In this document: piece by piece, positions 11,948 to 24,200 of the stretch
How positions within the stretch are numbered: position 1 is the stretch's first letter
How the letters are laid out: each line of letters begins with the position of its first letter
Assembly (NCBI GenBank): GCA_944472155.2
Contig: OX235275.1
Location: 27,332,865 to 27,396,864 of the forward strand
Source of the DNA: Trichobilharzia szidati
Taxonomy: Eukaryota; Platyhelminthes; Trematoda; Strigeidida; Schistosomatidae
Reading direction: 5' to 3'
Length of the DNA: 64,000 nt
Program-made: the position numbers and the translations under genes
The notes under the pieces: model-generated
Seen by the model: the letters and a program-made list of their open reading frames with translations, nothing else
Database searches by the model: none
What the model was told of the DNA's origin: nothing

Positions 11948-12447
11948 NNNNNNNNNNNNNNNNNNNNNNNNNNNNNNNNNNNNNNNNNNNNNNNNNNNNN
12001 NNNNNNNNNNNNNNNNNNNNNNNNNNNNNNNNNNNNNNNNNNNNNNNNNNNNNNNNNNNNNNNNNNNNNNNNNNNNNNNNNNNNNNNNNNNNNNNNNNNN
12101 NNNNNNNNNNNNNNNNNNNNNNNNNNNNNNNNNNNNNNNNNNNNNNNNNNNNNNNNNNNNNNNNNNNNNNNNNNNNNNNNNNNNNNNNNNNNNNNNNNNN
12201 NNNNNNNNNNNNNNNNNNNNNNNNNNNNNNNNNNNNNNNNNNNNNNNNNNNNNNNNNNNNNNNNNNNNNNNNNNNNNNNNNNNNNNNNNNNNNNNNNNNN
12301 NNNNNNNNNNNNNNNNNNNNNNNNNNNNNNNNNNNNNNNNNNNNNNNNNNNNNNNNNNNNNNNNNNNNNNNNNNNNNNNNNNNNNNNNNNNNNNNNNNNN
12401 NNNNNNNNNNNNNNNNNNNNNNNNNNNNNNNNNNNNNNNNNNNNNNN
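11948..12447. other. Assembly gap (500 N)
   Basis: Exactly 500 unknown bases, the usual placeholder size. It sits directly at the left edge of the tandem array, so the true left boundary of unit 1 and the 5' exons of the first gene copy are not visible. Confidence 0.99.
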
Positions 12448-12838
12448 TGAAAATATCAGGCGCCAAATGATGGATTTCTCCTGATTTGGGACCCGCCTCA
12501 GACGGCTGCAACAACAGCAACAATATCATCAATTGCCCCAAGTATGGGACACGCCTCGTTCGCGATGCTGCCACTAAGGTGGAATTGAGCAACCTCTTGA
12601 ATTCGAAAATTCTTACTCACGGATCCGAGACTGTCAGCAATCAATGCCATAGATGAGCATGCAGATTTCTGATGCCGCTGGCGTTCGCTGATTCAGTCTG
12701 AAAAATTGGTGTTGTTGTTTTGAGACAGCACTTCAGAGATAATAAGCAGTGACATTGTCATCTCATGGTGAAATACAATTCGCTCACGAAAAGCCTTCAT
12801 CTAAGTCAATGTGCCATTTGTTTATTTCATTTCCACAG

Positions 12839-12871
12839 ATATTCGAAAGAATAAGGCTTATGTTCCACAAG
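12839..12871 (+). CDS. Micro-exon a, copy 0 (33 bp)
   Basis: Acceptor ATTTCCACAG before 12839 and donor GTAAGCAAG after 12871. It is 33 bp, phase 1-1, encoding (D)IRKNKAYVPQ(G/D). The same exon recurs at 26426, 27421, 39776 (+) and 56122, 61850 (-), always 33 bp with intact AG/GT. Confidence 0.82.
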
Positions 12872-14934
12872 GTAAGCAAGAAGCAACCGAATTCATCGCC
12901 TACTCGCTCGAGTAGTGAAAGTGTCTCCATTACACTATTTACCGTCCCAGTATTCAAGGATACCAATTCATTGAGACAACAACACACAAGGCGGAAATAG
13001 AAAGTGTATTCGGTGGAATACAGTTGAGCTGTAAGACATGTAATACTTCGATTGGACACAGACTGATGTCATGCCTGTAATCCTTGGCGTTTGCTGCAGA
13101 CTGAATTGTATCGGTCAAGTTTGCAATGTGGCCACCAACAAGCTGGGTGGATCTCCAACACAGTGCACTCAGAATTCTTGTTATCAGATGATTGGAGGCA
13201 ATTGACAGGAGGCTTTCCTAGGCTCAGGCTTTCGTGCTTGTTGACTGACACTAGTGAGCAATGCAGTCCTGCAGGATGTCAGTCACGGTTTCGAATAGCC
13301 AACTGGCTCAGTGTCGACGCCTCTGACTGCAGGAGGCATGAGATCCTTGAGGATCGCAAATGCGCCTTGTTGACTGGTGATTGCCAACAAGCAGGAGACC
13401 TAGGTGAGTCAGGGCTTCCTTCAGATGAATCCATCAAACCATTTAATAATAAAAAATGTAATAGCAGATGGTTAATTCTGATTGGCGTTAGAATGAGGCG
13501 AACTGTGGATAGTCAAATGTTCTTTCAGACAAATAACTCGCGAACACGCTTCGAATTTAACTACACGAATGTAGTCAACAGGAATGAGAATCAGTCGACA
13601 CTAAGAAAGATTCAATTTGTGTTTGTGGAATCATAGTCTACACAGTTTCCTAAGGTGCTATCGTTCGGATAGGCAGAGACGTGTCTATCAGTCAGTTGGA
13701 ATGCTCAACACATCAGTTGACGCAGTCATGAGAGAAGTTTACTGAGTAAGGCTGGTTGAAAGTAAAGGAAATATCACAGTTTTACACGGTCTTCGCAATC
13801 AATGCTGACTGTTTCGATCAAATTTGTGAAGAATCATGCCTGTGAGTACAACCGATGCCCTCTGTCCTAGGATCGTTCTCACTTATGTGAAACATTTCAC
13901 ATCCCACAGCAATCAGATGTGATGTGCCATGATTGATTGACTGATCTCATCAGAACTCCTCACACGTATCAGCCGATATTTATACTTCAAAATATCATGC
14001 TATCATTTCATTCTACGTAACGTAACTTTCATGTCACTGCTTCCAGTGGCCTGTGCCGAACACGTGACAGCTCCTCTCCAATTGGTTTCATTCTTTTCAG
14101 ATGATCCGAATGCAAGAGAAAAACTTGCCAAAGCAGGTTTGTACACGTGGATTTTCTCCTTCTTCTTCTCCTTGTTCTGCTGCGTCAATGTTCATTATAC
14201 CCTCCTGAATCTGTATTGTCTGTTAACATAAGATGATCCACTTGTCAGTTCATCCACCAGTAGTTCATCGGTCAAACTGAGGATGACCCACTTGGACTAC
14301 TCATGTTAACTCAACACATTTCGATGTAGAGTGTGTTTTTGCCAGCGATTCTCTGACAGTCTACACCTACCCAGAATCTCCACTTGCCAAATAACCACGG
14401 GTTTCGCCTCGGATTAAGATCTAAATAAGATAGATACGGAGGCATGCGATTCGGCCAGCTTTGGCCAGCTTTCTGTGTCAATGAAATGGAGAAGCAGATT
14501 TTCTGAAGGCTCTTTTACAAGGTAAAGATTCATTTGACGCTACTTATCAAGAGAGTGATTGAATCCAATAGATGAATGGAAGTTTGTGTTGACGTAATTT
14601 GTGATCTGGATAGGTTGTTAGGAAGGAGTTGATTGTCTCGCCAGGCAGGATATTCAGCGTCGACTTTGCAGTTGAACCGTCCAGCTCACAGTGAACTCAA
14701 GAACTGCAATTTCATTCGCCAGAGCGCAGAATTGAAGCAACATTCTCATTTGATTCCTAGACAACTTTCATGTTGTGTATGAAGTAATCATTTGCAGGGA
14801 TAAGACTGGCAACACGACTGATCACGAGTCGAGAACTATTGAAAAATACGCATGGCGGACTACACAGCTGTTTCGTCAGCCTAGTTTTCGGCTCATCGCC
14901 ACTACACACATGCTCGCGTTGGAGACCAGAATAA
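12839..14934 (+). CDS. Micro-exon gene (MEG-like), copy 0, 3' half only
   Basis: Exons a (12839-12871, 33 bp), b (14101-14136, 36 bp) and a tentative last exon (14798-14934) on the plus strand. The upstream exons expected from the other copies (signal peptide, c, d, e, f) would lie left of 12448, in or beyond the 500-N gap. Known biology: schistosome MEGs encode small secreted proteins from many symmetric micro-exons; I infer the same role but cannot name the family. Both micro-exons are phase 1-1, so the peptide would run ...D-IRKNKAYVPQ-D-DPNAREKLAKA-G.... The last exon is the weakest part of the model. Transcription evidence is needed to decide whether this truncated copy is expressed. Confidence 0.55.
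13285..13420 (+). repeat. Possible degraded tRNA-derived SINE
   Basis: A TGGCTCAGTG stretch near 13310 resembles a Pol III A box (the unit-3 copy near 40290 reads TAGCTCAGTGGCAAGG, closer to consensus), followed about 30 bp later by a weak B-box-like GAGATCCTTGAGG. Schistosomes carry tRNA-related SINEs (Sm-alpha family). Copies lie at about 26872, 27870 and 40285 (+) and near 55330-55400 and 61390-61450 (-). The hallmark B box is poor, so this is tentative. Confidence 0.3.
14101..14136 (+). CDS. Micro-exon b, copy 0 (36 bp)
   Basis: Acceptor TTCTTTTCAG ends at 14100; the donor is GTTTGT (14137). It is 36 bp, phase 1-1, encoding (D)DPNAREKLAKA(G). It is repeated at 28678, 41077 (+) and 54555, 60604 (-) with the same length. 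The donor is weak (GTTTGT/GTTCGT) in every copy. Confidence 0.82.
14798..14934 (+). CDS. Candidate last exon, copy 0
   Basis: Acceptor ATTTGCAG ends at 14797. Entered in phase 1 after exon b, the frame stays open for 45 codons (starting G-IRLATRLITSRELL) to TAA 14932-14934 and includes LHSCFVSLVF. The corresponding positions in three other copies (29374, 41756 and minus 53902) keep an acceptor and an open frame although their peptides differ. No clear AATAAA follows closely. Confidence 0.33.
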
Positions 14935-15933
14935 TGTGATTACGAGACGAGCTCATAGACAATTCAGCAACTATGATCGGCACCATGGCCCATGAAATAC
15001 AGCTTCTGTCATTTCAGAATGCTTATTGAGCGCAAGCGCCAGCCAGTGTGACAGGAGTGTAACTATCCTCTTGCCTGACGCGGTGTACATCACTGTCAAC
15101 ACTGTTTGTTGCACCACATGCATATCACAATATGACGGACGTTGGAATAAATGGGACATTGGGTCAGTCGCCACTGGATTAATAACCGGAATGTGCTGGC
15201 TTGACACCTCTGCAGTGGATTTGTACCGCTGGAAAGTACAAAACGGGGCTGGTGATACATCTGTCCGCAGTCACTGTTGGTTATGCAGTGCTTCTCTAAC
15301 TGATGTGAACTCAAATTCACTCCTGCAACTTTCACAATACACTGTGAAAAAATCCATTACCAAACATTCCTATTAATTACTGATCAATTTGTCTCCTCTT
15401 ATCAACTGATGCAGATTTCCTGAACAAATTTATGAACAGTGAGCATCAATGTTTTATTACGTGATTTGTGATAGTTTACATCTTTGAATATGAATATGTG
15501 GCCTGCAGAAGAGAGGGTGTCCACACACATGTAGACACGCGATGCATATCACGACATCGCCGGTCATCTGAACAAGTGTTCGATTGACCATTCAACACGT
15601 CATCAAAGATAACATCAGTACTGATACTCAATCAGTACTTTCCATTTCAACATCACTCACTGCGATCACTCAGCACCATAACGACTGTGAATCTTCTTGT
15701 AAATACAGCATACTTCGACTCAGAATGTTTGCTTGATCATCTTTTCCTGATAGAAAAGAAACGCGGCAGCCTGAAGCAAACGTCAGCAGAATTCATCTCA
15801 CACTATCAGATTGTATTGTTTGTTGTCGAGAAGAAATGCTGTCAATAGAAGGCGTAGAAGCATTCAGTGATTCGTTTCCATTACCGGAGAGAAACACCAT
15901 GTGTAGTGCAGAGACGTGATACTCAATGAGTTG

Positions 15934-15975
15934 ACGAATGCATGAATGAATGAATGAATGATGGATGAATGATTG
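15934..15975. repeat. GAAT tetranucleotide microsatellite
   Basis: Short run of GAATGAATGAAT-type repeats, kept in the equivalent place in unit 2 (30516-30550), unit 3 (42895-42935) and the inverted arm (about 52710-52760), with length differences. Confidence 0.8.
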
Positions 15976-16179
15976 AATCGAGGAATAATGCACCTTGATA
16001 GAAATTCGAAATATATGAGGTACATCAACCAGGTAGTTAGAAAAGCTTGAGGGTGACAAGAAGCGATAGGGAAATATCTCAACTGTGGTTGTTAGGATCT
16101 GCTGTAACACTGTGGCGTGCACCAAATATTCATCAAGCTCATTCAACAGCTAGTCATGTGACAGGGGTATATATCAAAT

Positions 16180-17030
16180 GATCTACAACGGAAAACTGGG
16201 TGAGGCGTCTGAAGTGAAGACAGCAGTAAGCCATTGGTGCCTGCCCACCATCACCGGTGACATTGCTGATTGCATCGGAGTCGATTGAGCATCCGATTTC
16301 ATGGAGTGAGAAGGCAGTGATATGCTGGAACACCGATAAGAAGACTCAAGAAGATGCGTACTTCGCGGATGATTTATGCCCAATGTGATAGTAAATCCAA
16401 AGACTTACAGGCGAATGTCGACAAACTGGCAGAAGAGAAAGGGAGGCATGGACAGGACTTTACCGGAACAACAGGCAACAGTCACCATCAGCCAGAGTAA
16501 TTTGGCAGGATATATTCGCTTCACTCATATAGGAGGTGTCACTCGAACTGCAGGCAGACAGAATGCATGAAGATGTGAATGGGAAGGGCAAGACAATCCT
16601 CCGTTACTCTGGAATCAGTTTGCGAATCTCCTGCACTATCCTGGAACGAGTTTTAGACCCTCAACACGAATGTGTAGTCTGTCAATTCTTCTACATGGAT
16701 CAGAGACTTTCAGCCTGAGTCACGCAGACCATTTCCAATAGACTACTTCTGACCTTTATCAGCAGCTCTCCTCTTCACTGGCTCCGTTCCGAAGACTATA
16801 CGGCCAGCCTGAAAGAATTAGTAGCAAGAAACCATGAGAGGAAACCCACAAGTGAGAACTTATTTCTCAACAGATATTTCAAAGGGGATGGAGATGGATC
16901 AGACACACTCTGGGAAGACTGTTGAATGACATCGCGTGGCAGGCCAAGACACGCTTGGAACTCGAATTGGAAACAGTGAGTGAAGAGTGATTGTGAGGGT
17001 GACATGAAGGAGGGGCCGTGTGAGGAGGGG
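16180..17030 (+). pseudogene. RTE-like reverse transcriptase relic, unit 1
   Basis: Multiply broken but recognisable against the fresher RTE at 397-2204: YNGKLGEASEVKTAV (equivalent to HNGKLTESFEVRTGV), a region around FADD replaced by a frameshifted remnant, STRMCSLSILLHGSETF (equivalent to NVKSVLLYGSETW), and a C-terminal block resembling KWRWIGHTLR. Many stops. The same relic sits at the matching place in unit 2, unit 3 and the inverted arm, so it predates the duplications. Confidence 0.65.
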
Positions 17031-17554
17031 GTTAGAGACTATTAAAAATTTTGGGACCGGATGAAGAGGAACACAGAATATATGACAGATTCCTAGGGGT
17101 GTTGTTGAAGCCATTCCTTTCCCTCGGAAGCCTAGACAGCCATAGTAAACGCAATCATATAACAGCTTGCAAAGATAATGCTGTCTGCATTCAGGCACTC
17201 GACAGCATTAGGTGTGGAGAGGAATAAACAGACTTGAGGTTGAATCTAGTATTCGCCAACAGAGGCGTGTATCATCCAACTTCAAAGTGCGAAGAAACCG
17301 ATCGAATTCAGACACTCTTCACTGTATTCAAGCAACCCAAGAGAAGAATTTGATATTATGATGTGGGATAGTAAAACCACCTATATAAGGCAAGACAGCT
17401 GATAGACTCGGTGGAAGGCGAAGCACCTAAATCAATGTCAAATATCCAGGCGAAATGGAACACGTGGGTCGGGGAAAAGACTTAGGAAAATGCCGTGAAA
17501 ATACTACATTATTGAGTGTAGGTTTGCAAATATTTGATTGGAACCATCACATTT

Positions 17555-18215
17555 ACATATAGCTATTTCGTGTGTGAGTACAATAGCATTCTGAAACAAA
17601 AGTAGAGTTAAAGTTAGCTAGGTTTACTGTTCACGCCATCGAAATGTTTCTTAATTGTGACGAATAATGAGAATTGTAACTAGAGTGGTGACGATTTGTA
17701 ATTGTTGACAAGGGTTTCGTAATATGGAATAGGAAGTAAGTGGAGACAATTGCCCAAAAAATACATAATGTAATGGGTGAAAGGAGAAAATAAAGATTAG
17801 TTAGGAAGAAGATGTTACTAAGATGCAATACAAAATGGAAAGCAAAACAATGCCGTCGAACTTGGAATCATACTCAAAGTGAAGGGGAATTGTGGAGACG
17901 TTTCTTCTGTGTGCATAAGTCAATGTTTTCTATCCTGATTGCTTAAGCCTCAGCAGTGCAAAGTGAACAGAAGCTTCATTTACTCTTTCTACCCATTACA
18001 TAATGTATCTTTTGAACATGTGTCTCCTTTAACTTCCTACTTCATATTATGAAACCCTAGTCAACAATTACAAATCGTCACCACTCTAGTTACAATTCTC
18101 ATTATTCGTCACAGTTAAGAAACATTTTGATGACGTGAACAGTAACCCCAAATAATTTTCACTCCATTTTAATTCGACAATCCTTATGCTTTCACACACA
18201 AAATAGTTATATGTT
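17555..18215. repeat. Fold-back (inverted repeat) just upstream of exon SPx, unit 1
   Basis: Left arm 17555-17770 and right arm 17995-18215 are reverse complements by eye at roughly 85%, with a loop of about 220 bp. Shared blocks include TTACTGTTCACG, GACGAATAATGAGAATTGTAAC, TAGAGTGGTGACGATTTGTA and ATACATAATGTAATGGG. The right arm ends only about 25 bp before the ATG of SPx (18239). The structure is conserved in unit 2 (32140-32790). Confidence 0.8.
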
Positions 18216-18238
18216 AGTGCGATTGTACAGCCAAGGGA

Positions 18239-18293
18239 ATGAATTCGTCGAAAAGAGACTCTACACTGAACTTCATTGTTCTTATACTTCCAG
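18239..18293 (+). CDS. First exon SPx, copy 1 (signal-peptide-like)
   Basis: ATG at 18239 opens MNSSKRDSTLNFIVLILP, a short basic start followed by a hydrophobic stretch, and ends one base into the next codon at the strong donor GTAAGTCGAG (18294). Phase 1 matches all downstream exons. The frame and length (55 bp) are kept at 32820-32874. The hydrophobic part is short for a signal peptide, so cleavage could depend on exon c. Confidence 0.65.
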
Positions 18294-21200
18294 GTAAGTC
18301 GAGAAGTTAGTCACCTAAGTCTTCCTTATTAAAATGAATCATTTTGTCTGCTTCTTCCCACTATCAGAATTCGGAGACGACTTGTCAGGCCTTGCAAGTG
18401 AGTGTGAATCATAATTTCTCTCATGATAGCTACCTTCAACCATGTGAATCAGTATATTAACATCAATACTAAATCATTTCCTCATATTTGGCCAATAATT
18501 TCGTGGAATTAGGAAAACAAGGGTCGCCTGCATCTTCCTCCTTTACTGCTTGTCAAAACCACTCCCTTATTTTCCATGGTTTTGTGAAATTTCATAAGAT
18601 ACAAACAGCGCATATGCTTTCGCACAGTCGAAAACCACACTCACAATCATATTGTTGACTGGATAATGCCACAGACTGTGTGTCCACAAATACAGAAATA
18701 CGTTGGACCGATAGGAAGACGGTAGAAGATCAGGACTTCGTGGACGACTAACTTTTAGTGTTCTATGGACTCAGGGACTTCCAATTGCAAGCCAACAATT
18801 TGTAAGAAGAAGCAGGAAATACAGCACTTCCAGTGGAGATCCAGGTGGTGAAGGTAACTGAACAACAGGGAGTTCTCTTCCGCTGCTTATTCAGGGCAGT
18901 GTCGCTTCAACTCTAGGCAGCACAAATGAATATGTAAAGGGCAGGACCAAAAAAGCTAGACAGATTTTCAGATTTCTTTCTGAAATCGGTGTGGAAAGCC
19001 GCTGCACTCAGGATAAGGAAAACGATTCAGATTTCCAACACAGATATCCAATCAGCGCGTAATTCTGGTTAAGAGACTTAGCATGTGTACCAGAGGAAGC
19101 GTGGATAACCGAATTCAGAGATTTCTTGGCTGCTGCCTTTCACTGCACACTGATAACATCATGGTTAGAAAGGGTGAGAAACATGAAAATCTGCCTACAC
19201 AGTTTGATTGGATCGATGTGTGCTTTCTTGTGACAAATGACAATGGACGGGCAGTTCGATTCACCAGTCAGGAGCGTTTTCACAGTCGAAGAAGTGGACA
19301 ACCAGAAATGAATATTTTGAGTCGTCTACAGATTCAGAAAATTTATTCAGCTCTACAGGCTCCATTGCGATCAACTCTCCACTGTCCATGGAAAGTGTAG
19401 TCTATATTCACATGCATTCTCCTCACAGGTTTGTGTTATCAAACGACATCTCATAAATCACTGCAAGACTATTCAAACCTTCACCAGTTGACGTCGTACA
19501 TAAACTTAGCTCTTTGTCAGCCGAAAGACTCAACAGGATAAGGAGATAAAATCAACGTCACCCACACAATAAATTTCAACAACCGCGAGAAACACTAAAT
19601 TGACCAAAGTGGACGTCCCTTTCGTCTTCATATTCATGAACATAAACTGGTCGCTGCATACAGACGAACACAGACATCAATTTGACTGAGACGAAGTTCA
19701 AATATTAGACAGACGAAACACCAAGAATGCTGCAGAATTACTAGGAGCCTGCTTTTCCAGCGAATCGTCAATGAAATAACACAAACAATACGGAGGAAAT
19801 ATCACGCAAAAAGGATGAAATTTCAGGTGAAGCAAACAATCAGTACAAATACAAGTAGCCTGGAGGGCGGTAAAACACACAAATCAACCAATCACATTGA
19901 AGGTGACCAGGAGAGGTGACTGAAAATCTCATGGAGGAATCTGAAGCTCAATTGTAATTGAAGTACGCGTTGAAGATGTTGCTTCGTGTGGCAGTGAAAG
20001 CTTCACAAATAAATCATCCAACTCAGATAACAAAACCACATCAAAATCATCAACCTGAGCTAGACATCGTCTACATCATATTTCTACACCTATAAATAAA
20101 ATCTGTAACGTAAAGGAATCTCACTATTTACTATTCGTGATTAATTTGTGTTCATGTTTGAATATTCGTGTATTGCTAACCCGATTTCGCACACTACAGG
20201 ACATCCGAAAACAACAGAACCGCCAGTGGTGACTTGTAAGTTGAACTGCAAGTTAAACAACACCCTATTCCGACTAACAAATTAACTTGCTTCTCATGAG
20301 ACACGCTCCTTGTAATTTTTGGCAGTGACCTGCCATCAACTTGAGCCTTCATTCATCTACGTACTTTCAGACTCCACTATAGTTGCAAGAAATCAATAGT
20401 GGATACGTGGGTTTCTGATGAATCTACAACAAATGATCTGTTCATATATAGCGACATAAGGAGTTGTAGGATTCAATCTACATTCTGAGGTTTGAAATGT
20501 CACAATCAATACTGACAACGTGGATTGTGAGCCTTGCTTTCGTCTGTGAGTAGGTAATCTTGCTACTTGAAACACAGCCGAAGAATGTGAGATCATCATA
20601 ATGATAATGACACCTGTCTCCCGTACAAAAGCTTTGCACGATATGTAGAGTACACTGCATATTTTATTGTACTACAGGTTTTCTCCATTCATTGGTCTTC
20701 CATATGAAGTATAGACCAATCGCATCTATAAACATTTGAAATAATTTGAGTCGAAGAGAATGTGTTCGATCGTGTTGGATGCAAGTTCAGATGGGACGAT
20801 TATTCGAGCTGGCCAACAAGGGATGGAGCAGGATGGATATGTCAAATGCACAAGCATACTCAAATTGCGTCACTGAGAGATCGTCATACTCGCCAGACAA
20901 GACAAAGCATGAAGTCGCGTCACATTTGCATGTACTTGTAGAATCACGCACGATCTTGTGATTGTGGCAGAGAATGCTTGCAATTTGATATCCTCCTATT
21001 TTTGATCTACCTGCATTTTCTCGTAAATATTTCAGCACCTGGCTCTTGGTTATTTCGTTCTCAGCATTTTCTTTCGACTAATCCTTTCTTGCGATTCAAT
21101 TTTCAATAAGAATCGGAGGCATCTGTTGACACACTTGTGTTGTCTGTTGGTAATGCTTTAGGTTACCGGCCGAATTTTGACTCTTTTCGGAGCACCGACT

Positions 21201-24200
21201 CCCCACTTGTAGTGAAAATCCGAATCCTGTTCATTATACTGGCTGAGTGCGGAGGATTTTCGTGCTGGCTTCAGGTTGTTGAAGGCCTATCTTGCATTTC
21301 TGATTCTGGCTGCTTTTGTCGGACTCACCCGTCATGCCTGTGGTTGGAACGACACTCGCTGTCAGATGTCACTCGTTGACGGTGTTCGGTGCTGGTTGTT
21401 GTTGCTTTTGTGGGTTAGTTATCTTCGTCATCTTTGTTTTCTCTGTTTTCACTTGAAATCCTGTCTTCGTTGCAAGTCGTCAAGTTTGTGAGACATTGAA
21501 TATAAATCATCAGCGAAATTCAGATCTTCCAGAGACTTCTTGTCGCCTCAGCGTATTTCTGTCTCCCCCTACGCCAATCACAGTCTGACGCATATTCAAG
21601 TCCAACATTGATAAAAATATCATCGTTGAGCATAAACAGTTTTGTTTTGTCTTGCTCCTGTAGTCGCTTCGAACGTCTCGCTGTGTTTCCAGTTGTGGAT
21701 CACCTGACAAGTGCCACTGTCATATGGTCATCTGTTGAATGGGGTCGATAAAGAATCAGCCACTTGACGGTTGTGAGGAGATGACGCAGAGTTCAAGTTA
21801 CTTTCCGTGAACTTCGATTTTGAAGTCAATGAAATTAACGTTCGGATTCGACTGCCGAATAGAGTAACTCTTTGCTGAACGCCTTTTCTTTTCTATTCTA
21901 CGAATTGTTTGATGACAACGCGTGCAGTTGCTTCGTGAGGAATTCCATCCGGTCACGCTGCCTTCACGACTGAACTTTGGTAGCTTGATCGCATTCAAGG
22001 TTTCCACTTTCGTTGAAGGATTGATATCTATTTGTCGGCAGTTATGGGCGTGATATTGGTGGTACCTCTGGGCGAGTTGCAGGTGATGTTTGACTCAGGA
22101 GTCCTCTACAGTGATCAGACCATTGTTTTATTTGCTTCATCTGCTTGATAATTAAGTGCTTCTTAGCATCTTTTATCGGTTTCATTACCTGTATTGATCT
22201 CTTTCTGGATAGAGACCTGGATATCTGATACAGTGTCCTGAGGTCTGTTCAACCTGCGGTCTGCCTGTTTTGCTTCAGTTGATAGTGTGTTAGCGAATTG
22301 TCGTTTTCTTCCCTAGCACTCTGACAGGCGAAGTCCACGTTGCTCTGTGTATATCCTTGTGCTTGTACACACCGCATCCGATCATCAAACCTCTGAAAGC
22401 GCAGAAGTCTGCGAATAATTCTCCGTTCTCATTCATTTCTCCGAACTATTGTCTCCCGACCCATGATTGACTTCTCTTCCTGTATTATCTCTTTCTGTCT
22501 AGACTGACGTAAATACCACCCATAGGGATTTCGACGTATCCATTCAGGATGTTGTCCGTGACTATTTGTAGTTGTCTATACAAATCCTCCTTCATCTCTT
22601 GTTCTGAAATGTGTGTAGCCTTGTGTGAAGCATTGGATAGATGTAAACTTCCTTTCTTCATTCCGAGTGGAACCTTGCTGTCACCATCCGACCGGAGGAG
22701 ACTGTCCCTCACTGGCATACTGCTCTGTCACCTATTGGGAAAATTATGAAAGTCATTCTCTGCCTCAGTGTGTTTGTGGTTGTCGTCTGGTCACCGAGAA
22801 GACAAACGATTACTGACACTCCAGTGGATAGTTTTGAGAGATCTCATTCATTCTATCTGATGAAGCAGATTCCAAGCACTTCTTTGCGGTTTCTTCGCCT
22901 TTCTTTGACTACCTGAACAGTTTTCGCAAACTCGTACATCGGGCGTACATTTCACGTCCTCATTATAATTCCTGCTGTCATCAGGAGAAGAGAGATAGTC
23001 TGATTGACTTCCTGAAGGCTTCTAGCAGCCAGACTCATTTCTCTTTACTGAATCCAGCGAATACAGTGCATTTTTCAAATTTTTGTGTATTGTCACACAT
23101 TGTTGGTGCAATGAGTATTGCCCAGAAGTTTGATAGCTTTGCGATTTAAAGTTGATAAAGTCACTCCAAAATTACACTCTCCAGACAGGCTAGGTACAGG
23201 CTAGGAAACTAGCACAACATTAATACAGGTGAGGCTAGAAATCCTAGTCTGTCACTGCACACAAACACCCACATGTGTTTCTCTTGCCACTGACGATACT
23301 TTCTTACTCGCTTACAGATCGGTGGATGAAAATAAACGACAACACCATGAGTAAGACAATATACTATTTTAAATATGTAAAATATTGTGCAATTTTGTCA
23401 GGGGATGGAGGAGTAGTAGCCAAATTAAACTGCCATAACAATTTCGCATCTATATTTGACTAACGAAAAACACGAACGAGAAATTCATATCGAGGATTCA
23501 GTCAGAGGAGCAACTGAAATTCTAATCACAGGTGATTCTTCAAACATTGTGATGCTGGACACCATCTGGTGTTCATATGCCAGAGACATCAGTATTATTC
23601 ATAATGATTTCGGAATGCCGCATTCGCAATACTTGAACACTCACGACGCTTCCAATAGACGAAGGAATAAGAAACACTGTATCAGGACACTTTCAATGAA
23701 AAGAAGGTGGAGAAAACTTTGACGTCACTTGGCGAAATGTGATGGTTGTTCACGCACAGCTACGTGGAGCAATGGCGGTCGGATCGTCCATCTCACAGGC
23801 ATTAGGTGAATAGGTGACATATTCATGGATTTTAGGCAGGAAAATGCACCTGAACCATTCATATCATCAATGAAATCTTGATAGAGGTGTGCAGATGACG
23901 CTTGAGTAATAATGAGAATGACTGATACTGACAAATTCGTCCCACACACAAACAACAGTCATGTAGACTCAGTGTGGAGATTCACTATGGAAACAGAGGA
24001 TGAAATTGAAGGAAATCTTGTGCTAGCTTTACTGCGAAGTACAAAGTGTGACAGATGACAGCATAAAATTGCGACGTTTTACCTTCAAGAAACCTGCACA
24101 TTCCGGGAGATTCCGTGATTATCTATCACTCAGTTGATCCACTCAGAGTAAATCGAGGATTAATACAAGTTCTTGCATACAGAATGCTCAGACTTTCAAC

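Noticed and set aside
11933..12592. A long minus-strand open frame across the first gap.
   Set aside because: Almost all of it is the 500-N gap; the same applies to the minus-strand frames across 51246-51745.
12784..13059. 91-codon minus-strand ORF conserved at 26371 and 27366.
   Set aside because: It overlaps micro-exon a on the opposite strand and its conservation follows the local duplication; no motif.
14494..14517. A 24-bp phase 1-1 candidate micro-exon (DFLKALLQ) before GTAAAG in units 1 and 2.
   Set aside because: The acceptor GAGAAGCAG lacks a pyrimidine tract, and in unit 3 the same place has an in-frame stop and an altered donor.
15026..15376. 116-codon plus-strand ORF in unit 1.
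   Set aside because: It is not kept open in unit 2 or unit 3, and it has no recognisable domain.
19083..19400. 105-codon plus-strand ORF with a near-identical relative at 33741-33980.
   Set aside because: Conservation only reflects the very high identity of the duplicated units; the first part overlaps an RTE relic and no domain is visible.
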